Assembly (NCBI GenBank): GCA_040771825.1
Contig: JAXGZG010000003.1
Location: 362,526-426,525, forward strand
DNA: 64,000 nt
DNA from: JAXGZG01 sp040771825
GTDB lineage: Bacteria > Bacillota > Sulfobacillia > Fermentithermobacillales > Fermentithermobacillaceae
Reading direction: 5' to 3'
The notes beneath the pieces are model-generated. The model was given only the letters and a program-made list of their open reading frames with translations. It made no database searches and had not been told where the DNA came from. The position numbers and the translations under genes are program-made. Of this stretch, positions 10,500-19,819 are shown in pieces. Numbering within the stretch: the first letter of the stretch is position 1; the number at the start of each line of letters is the position of its first letter.

Positions 10500-11348
10500 A
10501 GCAATACCTCCTGGTATGGGTGCAGTCATACGTTCAGTCAGATACTAGTTGGAAAGATAGGAACGCCTAAATAGCCTGGAGCCTAGCAATATTGAAATCC
10601 AGAATACGGAAGCGAAACGGGATTAGGCGTGATGACGGTGATAGCGGTGATGGCGGTGGGCGTGATCCCTGCTATGGAGGTGGGAACAGGAGGAAATCGT
10701 GGTTAAAGAAGGTAGATAGGAGATCGCAAACATAGTGGAAGTCAAAGCGAGACATTGACACAAGAAGCCTAATGACTGAAGCGAACTGCGACGCATCTAC
10801 ATCATTCCTTTCGCCGCTTTCCCAAGCCCACCCGAGAGACCAAGTGTCTACCTGAGCAAGGGACGGTAAATTGAATAGATAGTACTGCCTATAGCAGAGC
10901 AATGTCAACAACGACATGGCGCAAGATCGGAAGATCGGAAGGCCAAATCTGAAGGCTGAATCGGAAAGCCGTTGCAGGATGTACATTTCGCCTCAACTTA
11001 ACAACGTTAACCTGTGGAGATTTGCTCAGCCACGACTGACTGACTGTGGCGTGGTGGGCATGAAGCCGGTGACAAAGGTTCCGCGGCCTGTTCGGTGGAG
11101 GAACATCGCGGAGGCGGCGTTGCCTCTTTGACGAACTCCCCCGTGCCGCTAGAACAAGCGGCTACGAACGCTTTGCCGCCGACTTCGAGGCACACAACAT
11201 CTACGGCAGTCGATCTTGGCTCCCGCAACCAAGACACCGTCTGGTGAGCGAAGTGCACACCGACGTGTCTCGGCTTCGGATACCTTTCATTTCATGGCAA
11301 CTGCCCTGCGATCCCAGACTGACGACGATCCAAGACTAGCGGCGATGC
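10500..11348. other. Gene-poor stretch of about 850 bp
   Basis: No convincing gene was found between the start of the membrane cassette and the end of the first M14 gene. Several open frames of 60-105 codons exist on both strands but lack ribosome sites and recognisable protein features. A reverse-strand stretch near 11130-11245 has a somewhat protein-like reading (VVCLEVGGKAFVAACSSGTG) starting from a GTG, and could be a gene fragment. The left end contains a histidine-coding 9-bp repeat (10629-10655). No terminator or riboswitch fold was recognised. Confidence 0.5.
10629..10655. repeat. Three 9-bp tandem repeats encoding a His-rich tail on the minus strand
   Basis: Units GTGATGACG, GTGATAGCG and GTGATGGCG stand head to tail, followed by a broken fourth unit. 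On the minus strand one frame reads HAHRHHRYHRHHA and then TAA (10623-10625). The frame opens at an ATG about 36 codons upstream (near 10733) without a clear ribosome site. It could be a chance ORF, a metal-binding microprotein or the end of a decayed gene. Confidence 0.5.
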
Positions 11349-12992
11349 TTAGCTTACCTGAAAATCCCGCCCCACGGTACCGCCTCTCTGGCTCCTGAAT
11401 TCGATATGCCCTGTGGCGCTCTGGTCAACCCGTATCATCCACGATACTCTGACAGTAGAGTTAGCCGGGCGATCCCGGTGCCCGTTCATGTAGCCCTCGA
11501 CAAAATCCACTTCCTGTTTGGTCTGGCCGATAACCGTCATGCCAGGGCCCGGTTCTATCCGAAAGACATCCTTCTTCACAGCACCTGCGGCCTTCGCCCT
11601 GTTGGTGATGTTTGTGGGCAGATAGCCGTAGTTCTCCACAACAGAGGTGACCTTTCTTACAGAACCGTCGATAACAGTCACTTCAATTGGCGCCATGTGA
11701 ATTTCAGGCAAAGCGCCAGCATGCCGTAGGATCCAGATAGCATTCCTGTGACACTCCTGTTTCAGTAGAGAAGGAGGGGGATTCTGCACGCAGAACTTAG
11801 CGTCCCACCCACCAATTTCGACCTGCCCCAGTTGAGGGTGATCAAACGGAGTCCACGGCACGAATCCCTTGCCTGCCAGTTCCCTGTCGTTCCATACCAG
11901 AAGCCTGACCTGCAAGTCTTCCTTCTTATCAGGGTCTACCGTCGTTCGGAACTCAACCAGGTCTATTCCCGCCCGCGAGTAACGGTTCCAAAGCTCCGTG
12001 GTGTAAGCGATCAGCCCTCTGTGCTCGTATGCCCATTCAGTCAAGGTGGAACGGTTGGGCGACTTCACATCGGGGTACCCACTGCAAATAGTGCCCTCCC
12101 TGGCGATCTCTTTGGTTGCCCGCAGATCGTCGGGATCCATCTTGTCTTCGGGATACTGGCACGGATTTCTATAGTAAAATCCGCCAGATGTGTGCAAAGC
12201 CTGGATCGCCCCTATATTGGGGTGCTTAACTATGAAATCAAGGATGGCTCTTGGCTCAGGCTCTGCGGTGGGATAGTCTCCGCCGCCGGGCACTTGAGTA
12301 TCCCAGTTAGATGGGAAGTTCCTGTTCAGGTCCAGCCCAAAGGGGGGCCGGTTGATTGGAACAGGCTCGCCTTCGTAGTCCTTAATGACCCCTTCGGGAT
12401 AAAGTCGGTAGAAGGGTCCCTTCCTCTCGCTAGGTCGCCGTGGGATCATGAGTCGCGGGTCTTTCCTGGACGGCTTCCACTCGCCTTTGTGATCGTCTCT
12501 GACCCTCATCTGGAGAATCCTGCCATCGCCATTGATGTCGAACCGGTGTAGCCCCGGCAGATCGCAGATCTCCTCATCGGGCCACACTCGGACGCTGCTG
12601 CGAAGCATGGTCGGGCTTGTCAGATAAAGCTCGGCACCGTCTGGGTTGACTCTCGGAAGCACGTAGAACGTGCAGGTGTCGAGAAGATGAGTAACTTCAT
12701 CATCTATCCCGAAGTTGCCGACCAAGTAGTGAATTAGGTAAAGCGCCACGGCAGACCCTGTGACCTCGCCTGCATGGATATTCCCGTCTATGTAGATGGC
12801 GGGCTTCTTGTCCGGCTCACCTGTTGCCCAGTTGGTAAGCGTCATTGCCCAAATGTCGCGTCCTTGGTAGCTTTTCCCGGCAGACTCCAAGAAAGTAATT
12901 CCGGGGTATCCCTTGGCAGTCTCTTGGAGGTAATCGGTCAACTCCTGAAACGTTACGTATTTGTCGAAACTCATAGGGGCTTTTTCAGACAT
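11349..12992 (-). CDS. M14 family zinc carboxypeptidase, copy 1
   Basis: 547 residues, ATG at 12992 with GGGAGG upstream. This is a metallocarboxypeptidase of the M14 fold: the zinc ligands H73 and E76 (GNIHAGEV) and H267 (ALHTSGG) and the general base E333 (YTTELW) are all present, and LDLNRNFP (N223, R224) corresponds to the substrate-carboxylate site. It should remove C-terminal residues from peptides. No signal peptide or membrane helix is visible, so cytoplasmic action is likely unless export is non-classical. An insertion at about 152-160 (DINGDGRIL) resembles a calcium EF-hand loop and recurs in the two paralogues. The C-terminal 120 residues look like a beta-sandwich accessory domain. 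It is separated from copies 2 and 3 by the toxin-like pair and the M42 gene. Confidence 0.92.
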   Translation of the reverse strand: MSEKAPMSFDKYVTFQELTDYLQETAKGYPGITFLESAGKSYQGRDIWAMTLTNWATGEPDKKPAIYIDGNIHAGEVTGSAVALYLIHYLVGNFGIDDEVTHLLDTCTFYVLPRVNPDGAELYLTSPTMLRSSVRVWPDEEICDLPGLHRFDINGDGRILQMRVRDDHKGEWKPSRKDPRLMIPRRPSERKGPFYRLYPEGVIKDYEGEPVPINRPPFGLDLNRNFPSNWDTQVPGGGDYPTAEPEPRAILDFIVKHPNIGAIQALHTSGGFYYRNPCQYPEDKMDPDDLRATKEIAREGTICSGYPDVKSPNRSTLTEWAYEHRGLIAYTTELWNRYSRAGIDLVEFRTTVDPDKKEDLQVRLLVWNDRELAGKGFVPWTPFDHPQLGQVEIGGWDAKFCVQNPPPSLLKQECHRNAIWILRHAGALPEIHMAPIEVTVIDGSVRKVTSVVENYGYLPTNITNRAKAAGAVKKDVFRIEPGPGMTVIGQTKQEVDFVEGYMNGHRDRPANSTVRVSWMIRVDQSATGHIEFRSQRGGTVGRDFQVS

Positions 12993-13172
12993 GACGACGC
13001 CTCCCTGTTGTAGTTAGTTGCTCTTCTTCTCCACAAGCCAGGAAGTCTCCTCCGATCCATCAGGAACGCGCCGGGTCGCTCCAAACCCGCACGCCAAGCC
13101 ACAGTAGGCGCTCCTCCGTATTCTTCTGCGGCACAAGAGCCTTTACGATACAATACCGAGTGAGGTGGCAAG

Positions 13173-13751
13173 ATGATCGGGCGCGAACAGAAACTCGAAG
13201 CCTTGTACAATTTCGGCATGATAGTCGGGCAGAACCCCTGGTTTGCCTTTCTCATTGGCTTCTTGGTCGGCCAGGTCGACAGAGTGCACTTCGTGAAGGA
13301 ACTGACTGACGCGGAGATTGCCATCAGCATCTCTGCCGCACGCTCCACTGTCTGGCCTAGCGACCCGTTCAAAGCCACGGTGCGGGGCATAACCATGCCC
13401 AATACCTATGCCTTAGCTAGGACCATCGCCAACGATCGGGCGCCAATCTGCGTGTCTTTGGATTTCGACCATGCCCGCGACACCGACTGGTACCAATCGG
13501 TGCTCCTCCCCTCTGTCGCTTTCGTGAAGGATGCTGAGGCGGCGGCTCATGAGCAGTCGGAGATGCTCTGGAAGCAGATGGACCATACCCTCGACGTTTA
13601 CCGAGAATGCCGAGCCCTTCTTAAGAACGACACAGAAAGAAGACGCGAACTAGAATACTACATGAAGACCGCCGAAGCGCAGATGAAGAAGCTTAGTCAG
13701 GAAATGGAGGAGCTCAACCGCCAGATGAAGCGGATCTCCGAATCCCAGTAG
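13173..13751 (+). CDS. Hypothetical protein with C-terminal coiled coil
   Basis: 192 residues, ATG with GAGGTGG upstream, encoded divergently from the first M14 gene. Codon use resembles the neighbours, which supports a real gene. Residues 1-130 form a compact domain with a hydrophobic stretch (PWFAFLIGFLVGQV, too short and polar-flanked to be a sure membrane helix). Residues about 140-190 form a strongly charged heptad-like coiled coil (AQMKKLSQEMEELNRQMKR). I do not recognise a family. Its position beside an MNT-HEPN pair may be accidental. Confidence 0.65.
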   Translation: MIGREQKLEALYNFGMIVGQNPWFAFLIGFLVGQVDRVHFVKELTDAEIAISISAARSTVWPSDPFKATVRGITMPNTYALARTIANDRAPICVSLDFDHARDTDWYQSVLLPSVAFVKDAEAAAHEQSEMLWKQMDHTLDVYRECRALLKNDTERRRELEYYMKTAEAQMKKLSQEMEELNRQMKRISESQ

Positions 13752-13967
13752 TCTTGCGCTGAGCAGGACAATCTCGAGGATGCAGCCTACGGTAGACCTA
13801 GACCTAGTGTCCATGTACGCCCACCCGTACAGCGGGTCATCGCGGTAGTTGCCTTCTACAGGAACGCCAGCGGGAAGGGCGAGAGCCACTCGGCGACTCG
13901 GTGGCACTCCTGCAAGAGATGAGGGCAGAAAGAAGTGAACCGCGAGGTGGAACCAAGCAATAGAAAA

Positions 13968-14393
13968 TCAGTGGTTGCGCCCTGGTCCCTGAATGCACGC
14001 CTCGGCAGCACGCAGTACAGTCTCAGCGTCCCTCATTGCTCTCTTGGCATCTTCGGAAGTGTATTCGAGCGTGGGTATCATATCAACCTCGCCGTAGAAC
14101 GAAAACTCTCGCTCCTTGCGAAGCCACCGAGATATCTCTTTCAACGCCTCAGCGTGTTCCCTCACTGTGTCAGGAAACATATGGGCGTACTCAACTATTA
14201 GCCCACCAACATCATGGATTTTAGGTGGGTCAACCCCGATCTGCCTGAGCATTCCTTTGAGGGCGAGTTCAACCATTTCCTGAGCCTCGCGAACAACATC
14301 GGAGAAGGCGTTCTCTTCGTACAGGACTGGCAATATCTTCAATCGCACTTGGGCCTTAAGCAGGTAACTCTGAGCTAGGCTAATGTTGTTCAC
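13968..14393 (-). CDS. HEPN-domain protein, partner of MNT nucleotidyltransferase
   Basis: 141 residues of all-helical HEPN type (AQSYLLKAQVRLKILPVLYE; VREAQEMVELALKGMLRQIG; RWLRKEREFSFYG). The start is a GTG at 14393 that overlaps the stop of the upstream nucleotidyltransferase as GTGA, so the two are translationally coupled. In MNT-HEPN systems the HEPN protein is commonly the RNase toxin and the MNT protein silences it by modification. I do not see a clean R-x4-6-H catalytic motif here, so this copy may bind nucleotides or the partner rather than cut RNA. Gene order is MNT first, HEPN second. Confidence 0.8.
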   Translation of the reverse strand: MNNISLAQSYLLKAQVRLKILPVLYEENAFSDVVREAQEMVELALKGMLRQIGVDPPKIHDVGGLIVEYAHMFPDTVREHAEALKEISRWLRKEREFSFYGEVDMIPTLEYTSEDAKRAMRDAETVLRAAEACIQGPGRNH

Positions 14394-14908
14394 AGCTCAA
14401 ACACCTCCCCCGGCTTAAGGTCAGGCTTAATCACCCAATGCCAGGTGTTTCCTCGCCATACTCTCACGGAGTTCATGGCCAAAAGTCTGGCTGAAAACTC
14501 ATCTACGAACTTGCGAAAAAGATCATCCTTATCTAGCAGAATCAGCGAATCTTCGGTCATGTCGAGGAAGATAGGACCGCCCAGGCCCATTTCGCACTCT
14601 GTCCTAAAAAGGGGTGACAACCTCGTGTAAACGCCTGCTTCCTGCGCTTTTTCCAGATCGATCACCATACGATCCTCGACCTCATCAAACTGGTGCACGC
14701 GCGGCATTCGGCCTGAAGGAAGGCTCTTAGCGATGAGCAGGATATCGATGTCCGAGTTGTGATTAGGCGTACCTCGCCCGACCGAACCAAAAATTACCAG
14801 ACTAGTGAGGTTGTCGCCATACACACAGACGCACTCCTCGCGAAGACGCAAGAGGAGCCGGTCAAACACCGTTGCAAGAACACTATTTGCACTTTCGCCC
14901 CGACCCAT
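14390..14908 (-). CDS. MNT-type minimal nucleotidyltransferase
   Basis: 172 residues from the ATG at 14908, which has a G-rich ribosome site; a GTG at 14932 would place that site inside the gene. The polymerase-beta signature is intact: GSVGRG (about 41-46) followed by SDIDILL with D53 and D55, and a possible third Asp at D84 (MVIDLEK). Such proteins transfer nucleotides to a partner; in MntA-HepT type systems AMP is placed on the HEPN toxin. It overlaps the HEPN gene by three bases. A toxin-antitoxin role is inferred from pairing; the two-gene unit lies among peptidase genes, as expected for a mobile defence or stability module. Confidence 0.85.
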   Translation of the reverse strand: MGRGESANSVLATVFDRLLLRLREECVCVYGDNLTSLVIFGSVGRGTPNHNSDIDILLIAKSLPSGRMPRVHQFDEVEDRMVIDLEKAQEAGVYTRLSPLFRTECEMGLGGPIFLDMTEDSLILLDKDDLFRKFVDEFSARLLAMNSVRVWRGNTWHWVIKPDLKPGEVFEL

Positions 14909-15137
14909 CAGTCGCCCCCCCTTCCCCAGCACGACCCTGAAAACATGGCCAGTTGGGAATTCTTGCTACACAAATAGTAGCACAGGCGAGAGTCCCAGGC
15001 AAAAGCGACACACGGCTGCCTTCATGAGCGCTCGGGTGATTGACGTGTAACCTGATGAACCTCGTCTATCCCGGGAACGCAGCATATGACAAACCTGCCA
15101 ACAGGCTGATTCGGTCCGAAATGATCACTTGCCAAGC

Positions 15138-15166
15138 AAAAAAAGCCGCCTGCCTGCGCAGACGGC
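15138..15166 (-). terminator. Intrinsic terminator after the M42/M14 genes
   Basis: Read on the minus strand, GCCGTCTGC, a four-base loop and GCAGGCGGC (one mismatch) are followed by seven T. It lies about 30 bases beyond the stop of the M42 gene, where the minus-strand transcript from the M14 genes should end. Confidence 0.85.
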
Positions 15167-15194
15167 CATCCAATACTCGCTAGAAAACCAAACC

Positions 15195-16259
15195 CTACTC
15201 GCTTAGCAAGTACTCCGCTACCAACCTAGCAGTGGCCAGGAGTCCCTCCTTGTGAGTCCGCTCATGGGAGTGCGAAGCGTCAACCCCCGTTCCGATGCAC
15301 CCGGTCCTGACGTTAAACCCTGCCCGCAGGGCGGCGCCTGCATCGGACCCGTAATACGGGAAGATGTCTACGACATAGGGGATGTTGTTCTTCTCGCAAA
15401 TGCCCTCCAGTTTCTTGCGCAGCACGAGGTCGTAAGGGCCGCCGGAATCCTTGGCGCAGATGGAGACGGTGAACTCGCTTCCAAGCAGACCATCCCCCAC
15501 GCAGCCCATGTCCACGGCGATGAATTCCCTGGTCTCCGCCGGGAAACCGAAAGACCCGCCGTGTCCCACTTCCTCATAGTTAGTTATGAAGAAATGGGTG
15601 GTGTAGGCCGGCTGCAAACCCTTGTCGACCATGTACTTTGCCGTACCTAGGAGGGCTGCCACCGAAGCCTTGTCATCCAGATGCCGGGACTTGATAAAGC
15701 CCGAGGGAGTGACCTCTGTCCGCGGGTCAAACACTACGAAATCCCCTGGCTTGATGCCCAATTGGGTCACATCATCTTTGGTCTTGACCTTCTCGTCGAT
15801 GCGAACTTCCATGTTATCGGCGGTGCGCTCCATTTTGTTGGTTTCTGCTCCGTGTACATGGACCGCTGCCTTAGTGACCAGAATCGTGCCGGTGTATGTC
15901 TTGCCCGAACTGGCCTTGATGAACACGTGCTCCCCTTCGACACTGGTCCAAGGAGAACCGCCAATATTGGTCAATTTGAGGCGTCCGTTGCTCTTGACCC
16001 CGAAAACCATGGCGCCAAGGGTGTCAATGTGAGCCGAGAGCGTTCTCTCGTTACCTGGGAGCCGCCCGGGGATTGTCACCAGAAGACTGCCTTTGTTGTT
16101 GATCTCAGCTTTGTAACCTAGCTTCTCAAACTCCGACTTGGTCCACTGAACCGCTTCCAAGGTATCCCCTGCGGGACTCGGAATCTTGCACAGCGTGACA
16201 AGGCGAAGAGTCATGTATTCGATATCAGGAACGTTGTTTGGACAAAGGTTTACTCCCAT
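15195..16259 (-). CDS. M42 family metallo-aminopeptidase
   Basis: 354 residues from the ATG at 16259 (GGAGG six bases upstream); the frame is open further but without a site. The co-catalytic metal set of M42 is complete: H77 (SAHIDTLG), D195 (RHLDDKAS), E229/E230 (NYEEVGHG, where E229 is the likely general base), D250 (AVDMG) and H336 (HERTH). Family members are large cytoplasmic oligomers (TET or glucanase-like) that strip N-terminal residues from peptides. It follows the second M14 gene by about 80 bases on the same strand and so is probably co-expressed. Together the enzymes would trim peptides from both ends. Confidence 0.93.
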   Translation of the reverse strand: MGVNLCPNNVPDIEYMTLRLVTLCKIPSPAGDTLEAVQWTKSEFEKLGYKAEINNKGSLLVTIPGRLPGNERTLSAHIDTLGAMVFGVKSNGRLKLTNIGGSPWTSVEGEHVFIKASSGKTYTGTILVTKAAVHVHGAETNKMERTADNMEVRIDEKVKTKDDVTQLGIKPGDFVVFDPRTEVTPSGFIKSRHLDDKASVAALLGTAKYMVDKGLQPAYTTHFFITNYEEVGHGGSFGFPAETREFIAVDMGCVGDGLLGSEFTVSICAKDSGGPYDLVLRKKLEGICEKNNIPYVVDIFPYYGSDAGAALRAGFNVRTGCIGTGVDASHSHERTHKEGLLATARLVAEYLLSE

Positions 16260-16338
16260 CTGTATCCTCCATTCGGTTTCCTCTCCGGTAACGGCCCATA
16301 AGACTCCTAGCTTGCGTATGGGTTCTGCCGTAGCCCAA

Positions 16339-18009
16339 CTACCCCAGCACCACCGAACCCAGGGCTTTCCCTGCTCGCGGTGTGTAGGCGGCAACGATCA
16401 GCGTCTGTCCCTTGCTGCCTCGCACCACCCATTCCACCTTTGCCTTGGTATCCCCGCCGCCCGCCCTGCCGCCCAGATGACCAATCTCCTGCTCTTTCTT
16501 CCCGCTCACCGGCTGGGAGTCAATCTCTAGACCCTCCAGACTGACCTTCACCTGCTTGGCTTGGCGCATGGCCAGTGCCCTGAAGGTCCCGTGAGTAGGC
16601 AGATACCCTTCATTGCGGATGGCGGCCTCCACCTTGTACGTCCCGCCACCTAGGTCTGTGGCCGTCACCTTGTCAATCACAAGGCGTGGAGTGATAGCGG
16701 CCCTAGTGAGGTTGAACTCGGCATTCCTTCGGCACTCATCCTCCAACAAGGCAACAGGCGGGTTCTGCCTACCAAACTTGGGCTCCCAACCTCCGATCTC
16801 CACTTCCCCCAGTTGCGGGTGCTTGAAAGGCTTCCAATCATGAAAGAGAACCCCGCCCATCTTATCATCGTTCCACCGGAGAATCTTGACGGCGTCCTCC
16901 TCCCGATCTCTCTCAGAGAGATTGCGGCTGGCCTGGAGCGAGCGCTTTGGAATACCTGCTTGGCCAGCCATGTCCCAAAGCTCAGTCTCAAGGGCGAGCA
17001 CTCCCAAGGTCTCATAGGCCCATTCCAGATCGCTTCCAACTGAAGGACGCTGCTGGTCCCAAGTGAACTCCTCAAAAACCGACGTCAAGGGATACCCGGT
17101 CATCTCCTTGCCAATCTCGCCTACGGCCTTGTATATCTCGAGGTCGCGGCGGTCAAAGGCCGAGTCCCTCTTGTCGCAGAATGGTCTAAGTATGACCCCG
17201 CCCGAGGTGTGATAGGCCATGGACGTCACGATGTTCGGATGAGACAGGTAGAAGTCGCCGACGGCCTTCATCTCTGGCTCGCTGAAAGGATAATCCCCGG
17301 AACCCGCCTGTCTCGTGTAAATAGCCCAATTGGCCGGGTACTGCCTGTTAAAATCCAGGCCGTATTTCCCGGGCGCCCGCTTCAAAGACACATCCGGGTC
17401 ATAATCCCTTATGGACCCCTCGATCAACACGTCGTAGAAAACGTCGCCGGCCCCTCCCATCTCGTCGGGGCGCCTGCGCGCCATTATCCTGGGATCCTTG
17501 CAGGACACTTTCCAGCCGCCGTCGGCGTTCTTTACTCTCATATTCAGGATCTTACCGTTCCCGTCGATGTCATCGGGATAGAGTCCCGGTTTGTCATCTG
17601 TATCCTCGGGCCACGGGTGCAAACTGGATCGCAGCATATGCGGAGTTGACAGATAGTACTCGGAACCATCCATGGTAATTCTGGGGACAAAGTAGAAGGT
17701 CCGGGTATCAACCAGCCGAGTTATCTTCGGGTCCTTTCCGTATGCTTCCAACAGCCGTTTTATGGAGTAGAGGATGACCTCGCACCCTGTTACTTCTCCT
17801 GCGTGGGTGTTGCCGTCTGCGTACACCCCGGGTTTTTCTGAACCGGGGCCGGTCTTCTTGTTGGTGATCTCCAGCATGAGGATGTCCCGGCCTTGGTAAG
17901 ACCGGCCTATGCACTCAAGCCTGCAAAGGTCGGGGTACTCCCGGAGGCATTCCTCTAGGAAAGTCCGAACTTCGGCGTTGGTATGATAGTGGTCGAAACT
18001 CAAGTTCAA
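16339..18009 (-). CDS. M14 family zinc carboxypeptidase, copy 2
   Basis: 556 residues, TTG start at 18009 with GGAGGGGG upstream. Active-site residues are present: H69 and E72 (GNTHAGEV), H267 (YHTSGG) and E343 (LETELW), plus LDFNRQYP for the substrate carboxylate. The EF-hand-like loop DIDGNGKIL lies at about 147-155. No signal peptide is seen. Paralogous to the genes at 11349 and 18146; residues around the pocket differ (for example FCDKRD against the Pro-Cys of copy 1), which suggests different side-chain preferences. It is upstream of, and probably co-transcribed with, the M42 gene. Confidence 0.92.
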   Translation of the reverse strand: MNLSFDHYHTNAEVRTFLEECLREYPDLCRLECIGRSYQGRDILMLEITNKKTGPGSEKPGVYADGNTHAGEVTGCEVILYSIKRLLEAYGKDPKITRLVDTRTFYFVPRITMDGSEYYLSTPHMLRSSLHPWPEDTDDKPGLYPDDIDGNGKILNMRVKNADGGWKVSCKDPRIMARRRPDEMGGAGDVFYDVLIEGSIRDYDPDVSLKRAPGKYGLDFNRQYPANWAIYTRQAGSGDYPFSEPEMKAVGDFYLSHPNIVTSMAYHTSGGVILRPFCDKRDSAFDRRDLEIYKAVGEIGKEMTGYPLTSVFEEFTWDQQRPSVGSDLEWAYETLGVLALETELWDMAGQAGIPKRSLQASRNLSERDREEDAVKILRWNDDKMGGVLFHDWKPFKHPQLGEVEIGGWEPKFGRQNPPVALLEDECRRNAEFNLTRAAITPRLVIDKVTATDLGGGTYKVEAAIRNEGYLPTHGTFRALAMRQAKQVKVSLEGLEIDSQPVSGKKEQEIGHLGGRAGGGDTKAKVEWVVRGSKGQTLIVAAYTPRAGKALGSVVLG

Positions 18010-18145
18010 GAAGGTTACCCCCTCCGGCTATCTGTCATTGACGGGCCTTGGCCCAGACCGTTGCCGATGCCGCGATAAATTGGCAACTTCCCTATCAGAC
18101 TATCTATCCGGACGGCTCTCGTCCCGAGCCTGGCCCGCCTGCTTC

Positions 18146-19819
18146 TTAGTCCAGCGTCACTTCGACTCGGTCGGTTCCTGCTCTATCGCAGCTGGCAGCA
18201 ATCGCTATGACTGTTCCGCCCTTGGCTCGCACCACCCACTGGACTTCCTTCCTGTTCCCGCCCGAACTGGTGCCGTACCAGCCCATGCCACCTCGGCCGC
18301 TCCCGAGCCCTTGCAAATGCCCGACTTCCTCCTTGGTCTTACCGGTTATGAGGTCAATTTCCCCCGATAGCGCGGCGATCTCCACAACAACGGGCTTCGC
18401 CCTTCCGGCGTTCACAGCTTGCTGGCACCCAGACGTAGGCATATAGCTCCTGTTCTCCACAACGGCCTTAACCTTGTAGAGATCTTCGGCAACCTTCTGG
18501 ACGGCCACCCTGTCGAGATTCACCTCAGGCAGGCATTGGGCATGGTACAACGTGAACATGCAGTTCTTGTGGCACTCGCCTTCAAGAAACTGGGGCGGCG
18601 GGTTGGTCAACACAAACTTGGATTTCCAGCCTCCGATCTCCACCTCACCCAACTGGGGGTGATCGAACTTGCGCCACCTCTCAAACCCTTGGCTCGCAAT
18701 CTCCCGGTCATTCCAAGTCAGAAGAGCGAGCTGGCTGTCCTCGGCATTACGGCCCCTGCGGTCAAACAGATTGTTACCCGCTCTCACCGAGGCATCCCAT
18801 AATTCTGTGGAGAAAGTGATGATGCCCAAATGTTCGTAGAGCCAGTCCATGAAAACGCCCTTAAGCGCGTGTGCCTTGTCCTGGACATAGTCCTCGAAGG
18901 TAGAAATGTCAGGATACCCTGTGAGTTCGGCACCCTTTCTGCCGATGGTCTTGTAGATAGCGACGTCGGCGGCAGGCATCTGGCTGTCAGGCTTGGTGCA
19001 GCATGGGCGAAGTATGGCCCCCATGGTGGTATGGTAGGACATCCCGCCGGCAATGTTCTTGTGGGCCAAGAGAAACTCGGCCACGCTTCTGGTTTCGGGC
19101 TCTGACAATGGGTAAGGCCCGGCGCCCCGCTGAATCACATCCGGCTCCCAGTTGGCAGGGTAGTTGCGATTAATGTCCAACCCCCACTTGGGCTGGGCCA
19201 TCTTGATCTCTCCGCCATCCCAGTTCTTGAGGATCCCCTCAGGGTACACCTTGTAGAATGGGCCTTCCTTGTCCCAAGGCTGTCTCCTGATCATAAGCCT
19301 CTCGTCCTTGGAAGACACCTTCCAGTCGCCATCGGGGTGCTTCATCCTCATCTGCAGTATCCACCCGTCGCCGTCGACATCTTCCTGGTTCAAGCCGTCG
19401 TCGTTGTCTCTGGGCGGGTACTCACGAACGCTGGAGCGAAGCTGGTAAGGCGTGTGGAGGAAAATCTCAGCTCCATCAACCGAGATTCTGGGGAGAATGT
19501 AGAAAACCCGGCTATCCACGAGGCCGGTTACAAACGGGTCTTTGCCGTAGTTGGACAGGAGATACCAGATGGTATAGAGGCAGACCGCTGAACCCGTCAC
19601 TTCCCCGGCGTGATGGTTTCCGTCTATGTACATGCCTGGCTTTTTGTCGGGGCTGCCTATCTTCCTATTGGTGATCTCCACCATCCACATATCGCGGCCT
19701 TCATAGGTCTTACCGATAGAGTACATGGAAGCCAAATCAGGATTCTCGTCCACAAAGCCTCTAAGAGTCTCGGTCAACTGGGCACAATCCAAGTACTTGG
19801 AGAAATCTGGTTTCTGCAC
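18146..19819 (-). CDS. M14 family zinc carboxypeptidase, copy 3
   Basis: 557 residues from the GTG at 19819, preceded by a perfect AGGAGG; a longer reading from 19906 adds an Arg-rich leader with no homology to the other copies. Zinc ligands H70, E73 (GNHHAGEV) and H263 (SYHTTMG), catalytic E339 (FSTELW) and the LDINRNYP block are intact. The EF-hand-like DVDGDGWIL loop is at about 147-155. A Cys pair (RPCCTK, about 272-273) near the active site is particular to this copy. The last 100 residues contain a Gly-rich loop (GLGSGRGGMGWYG). It precedes copy 2 by about 135 bases. Confidence 0.92.
   Translation of the reverse strand: MQKPDFSKYLDCAQLTETLRGFVDENPDLASMYSIGKTYEGRDMWMVEITNRKIGSPDKKPGMYIDGNHHAGEVTGSAVCLYTIWYLLSNYGKDPFVTGLVDSRVFYILPRISVDGAEIFLHTPYQLRSSVREYPPRDNDDGLNQEDVDGDGWILQMRMKHPDGDWKVSSKDERLMIRRQPWDKEGPFYKVYPEGILKNWDGGEIKMAQPKWGLDINRNYPANWEPDVIQRGAGPYPLSEPETRSVAEFLLAHKNIAGGMSYHTTMGAILRPCCTKPDSQMPAADVAIYKTIGRKGAELTGYPDISTFEDYVQDKAHALKGVFMDWLYEHLGIITFSTELWDASVRAGNNLFDRRGRNAEDSQLALLTWNDREIASQGFERWRKFDHPQLGEVEIGGWKSKFVLTNPPPQFLEGECHKNCMFTLYHAQCLPEVNLDRVAVQKVAEDLYKVKAVVENRSYMPTSGCQQAVNAGRAKPVVVEIAALSGEIDLITGKTKEEVGHLQGLGSGRGGMGWYGTSSGGNRKEVQWVVRAKGGTVIAIAASCDRAGTDRVEVTLD

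Noticed and set aside
10672..10986. Minus-strand open frame of 104 codons
   Set aside because: No ribosome site, composition unlike neighbours and no family; left within the gene-poor stretch.
11832..12551. Plus-strand open frame of 239 codons
   Set aside because: Antisense to the first M14 carboxypeptidase, which has complete catalytic residues.
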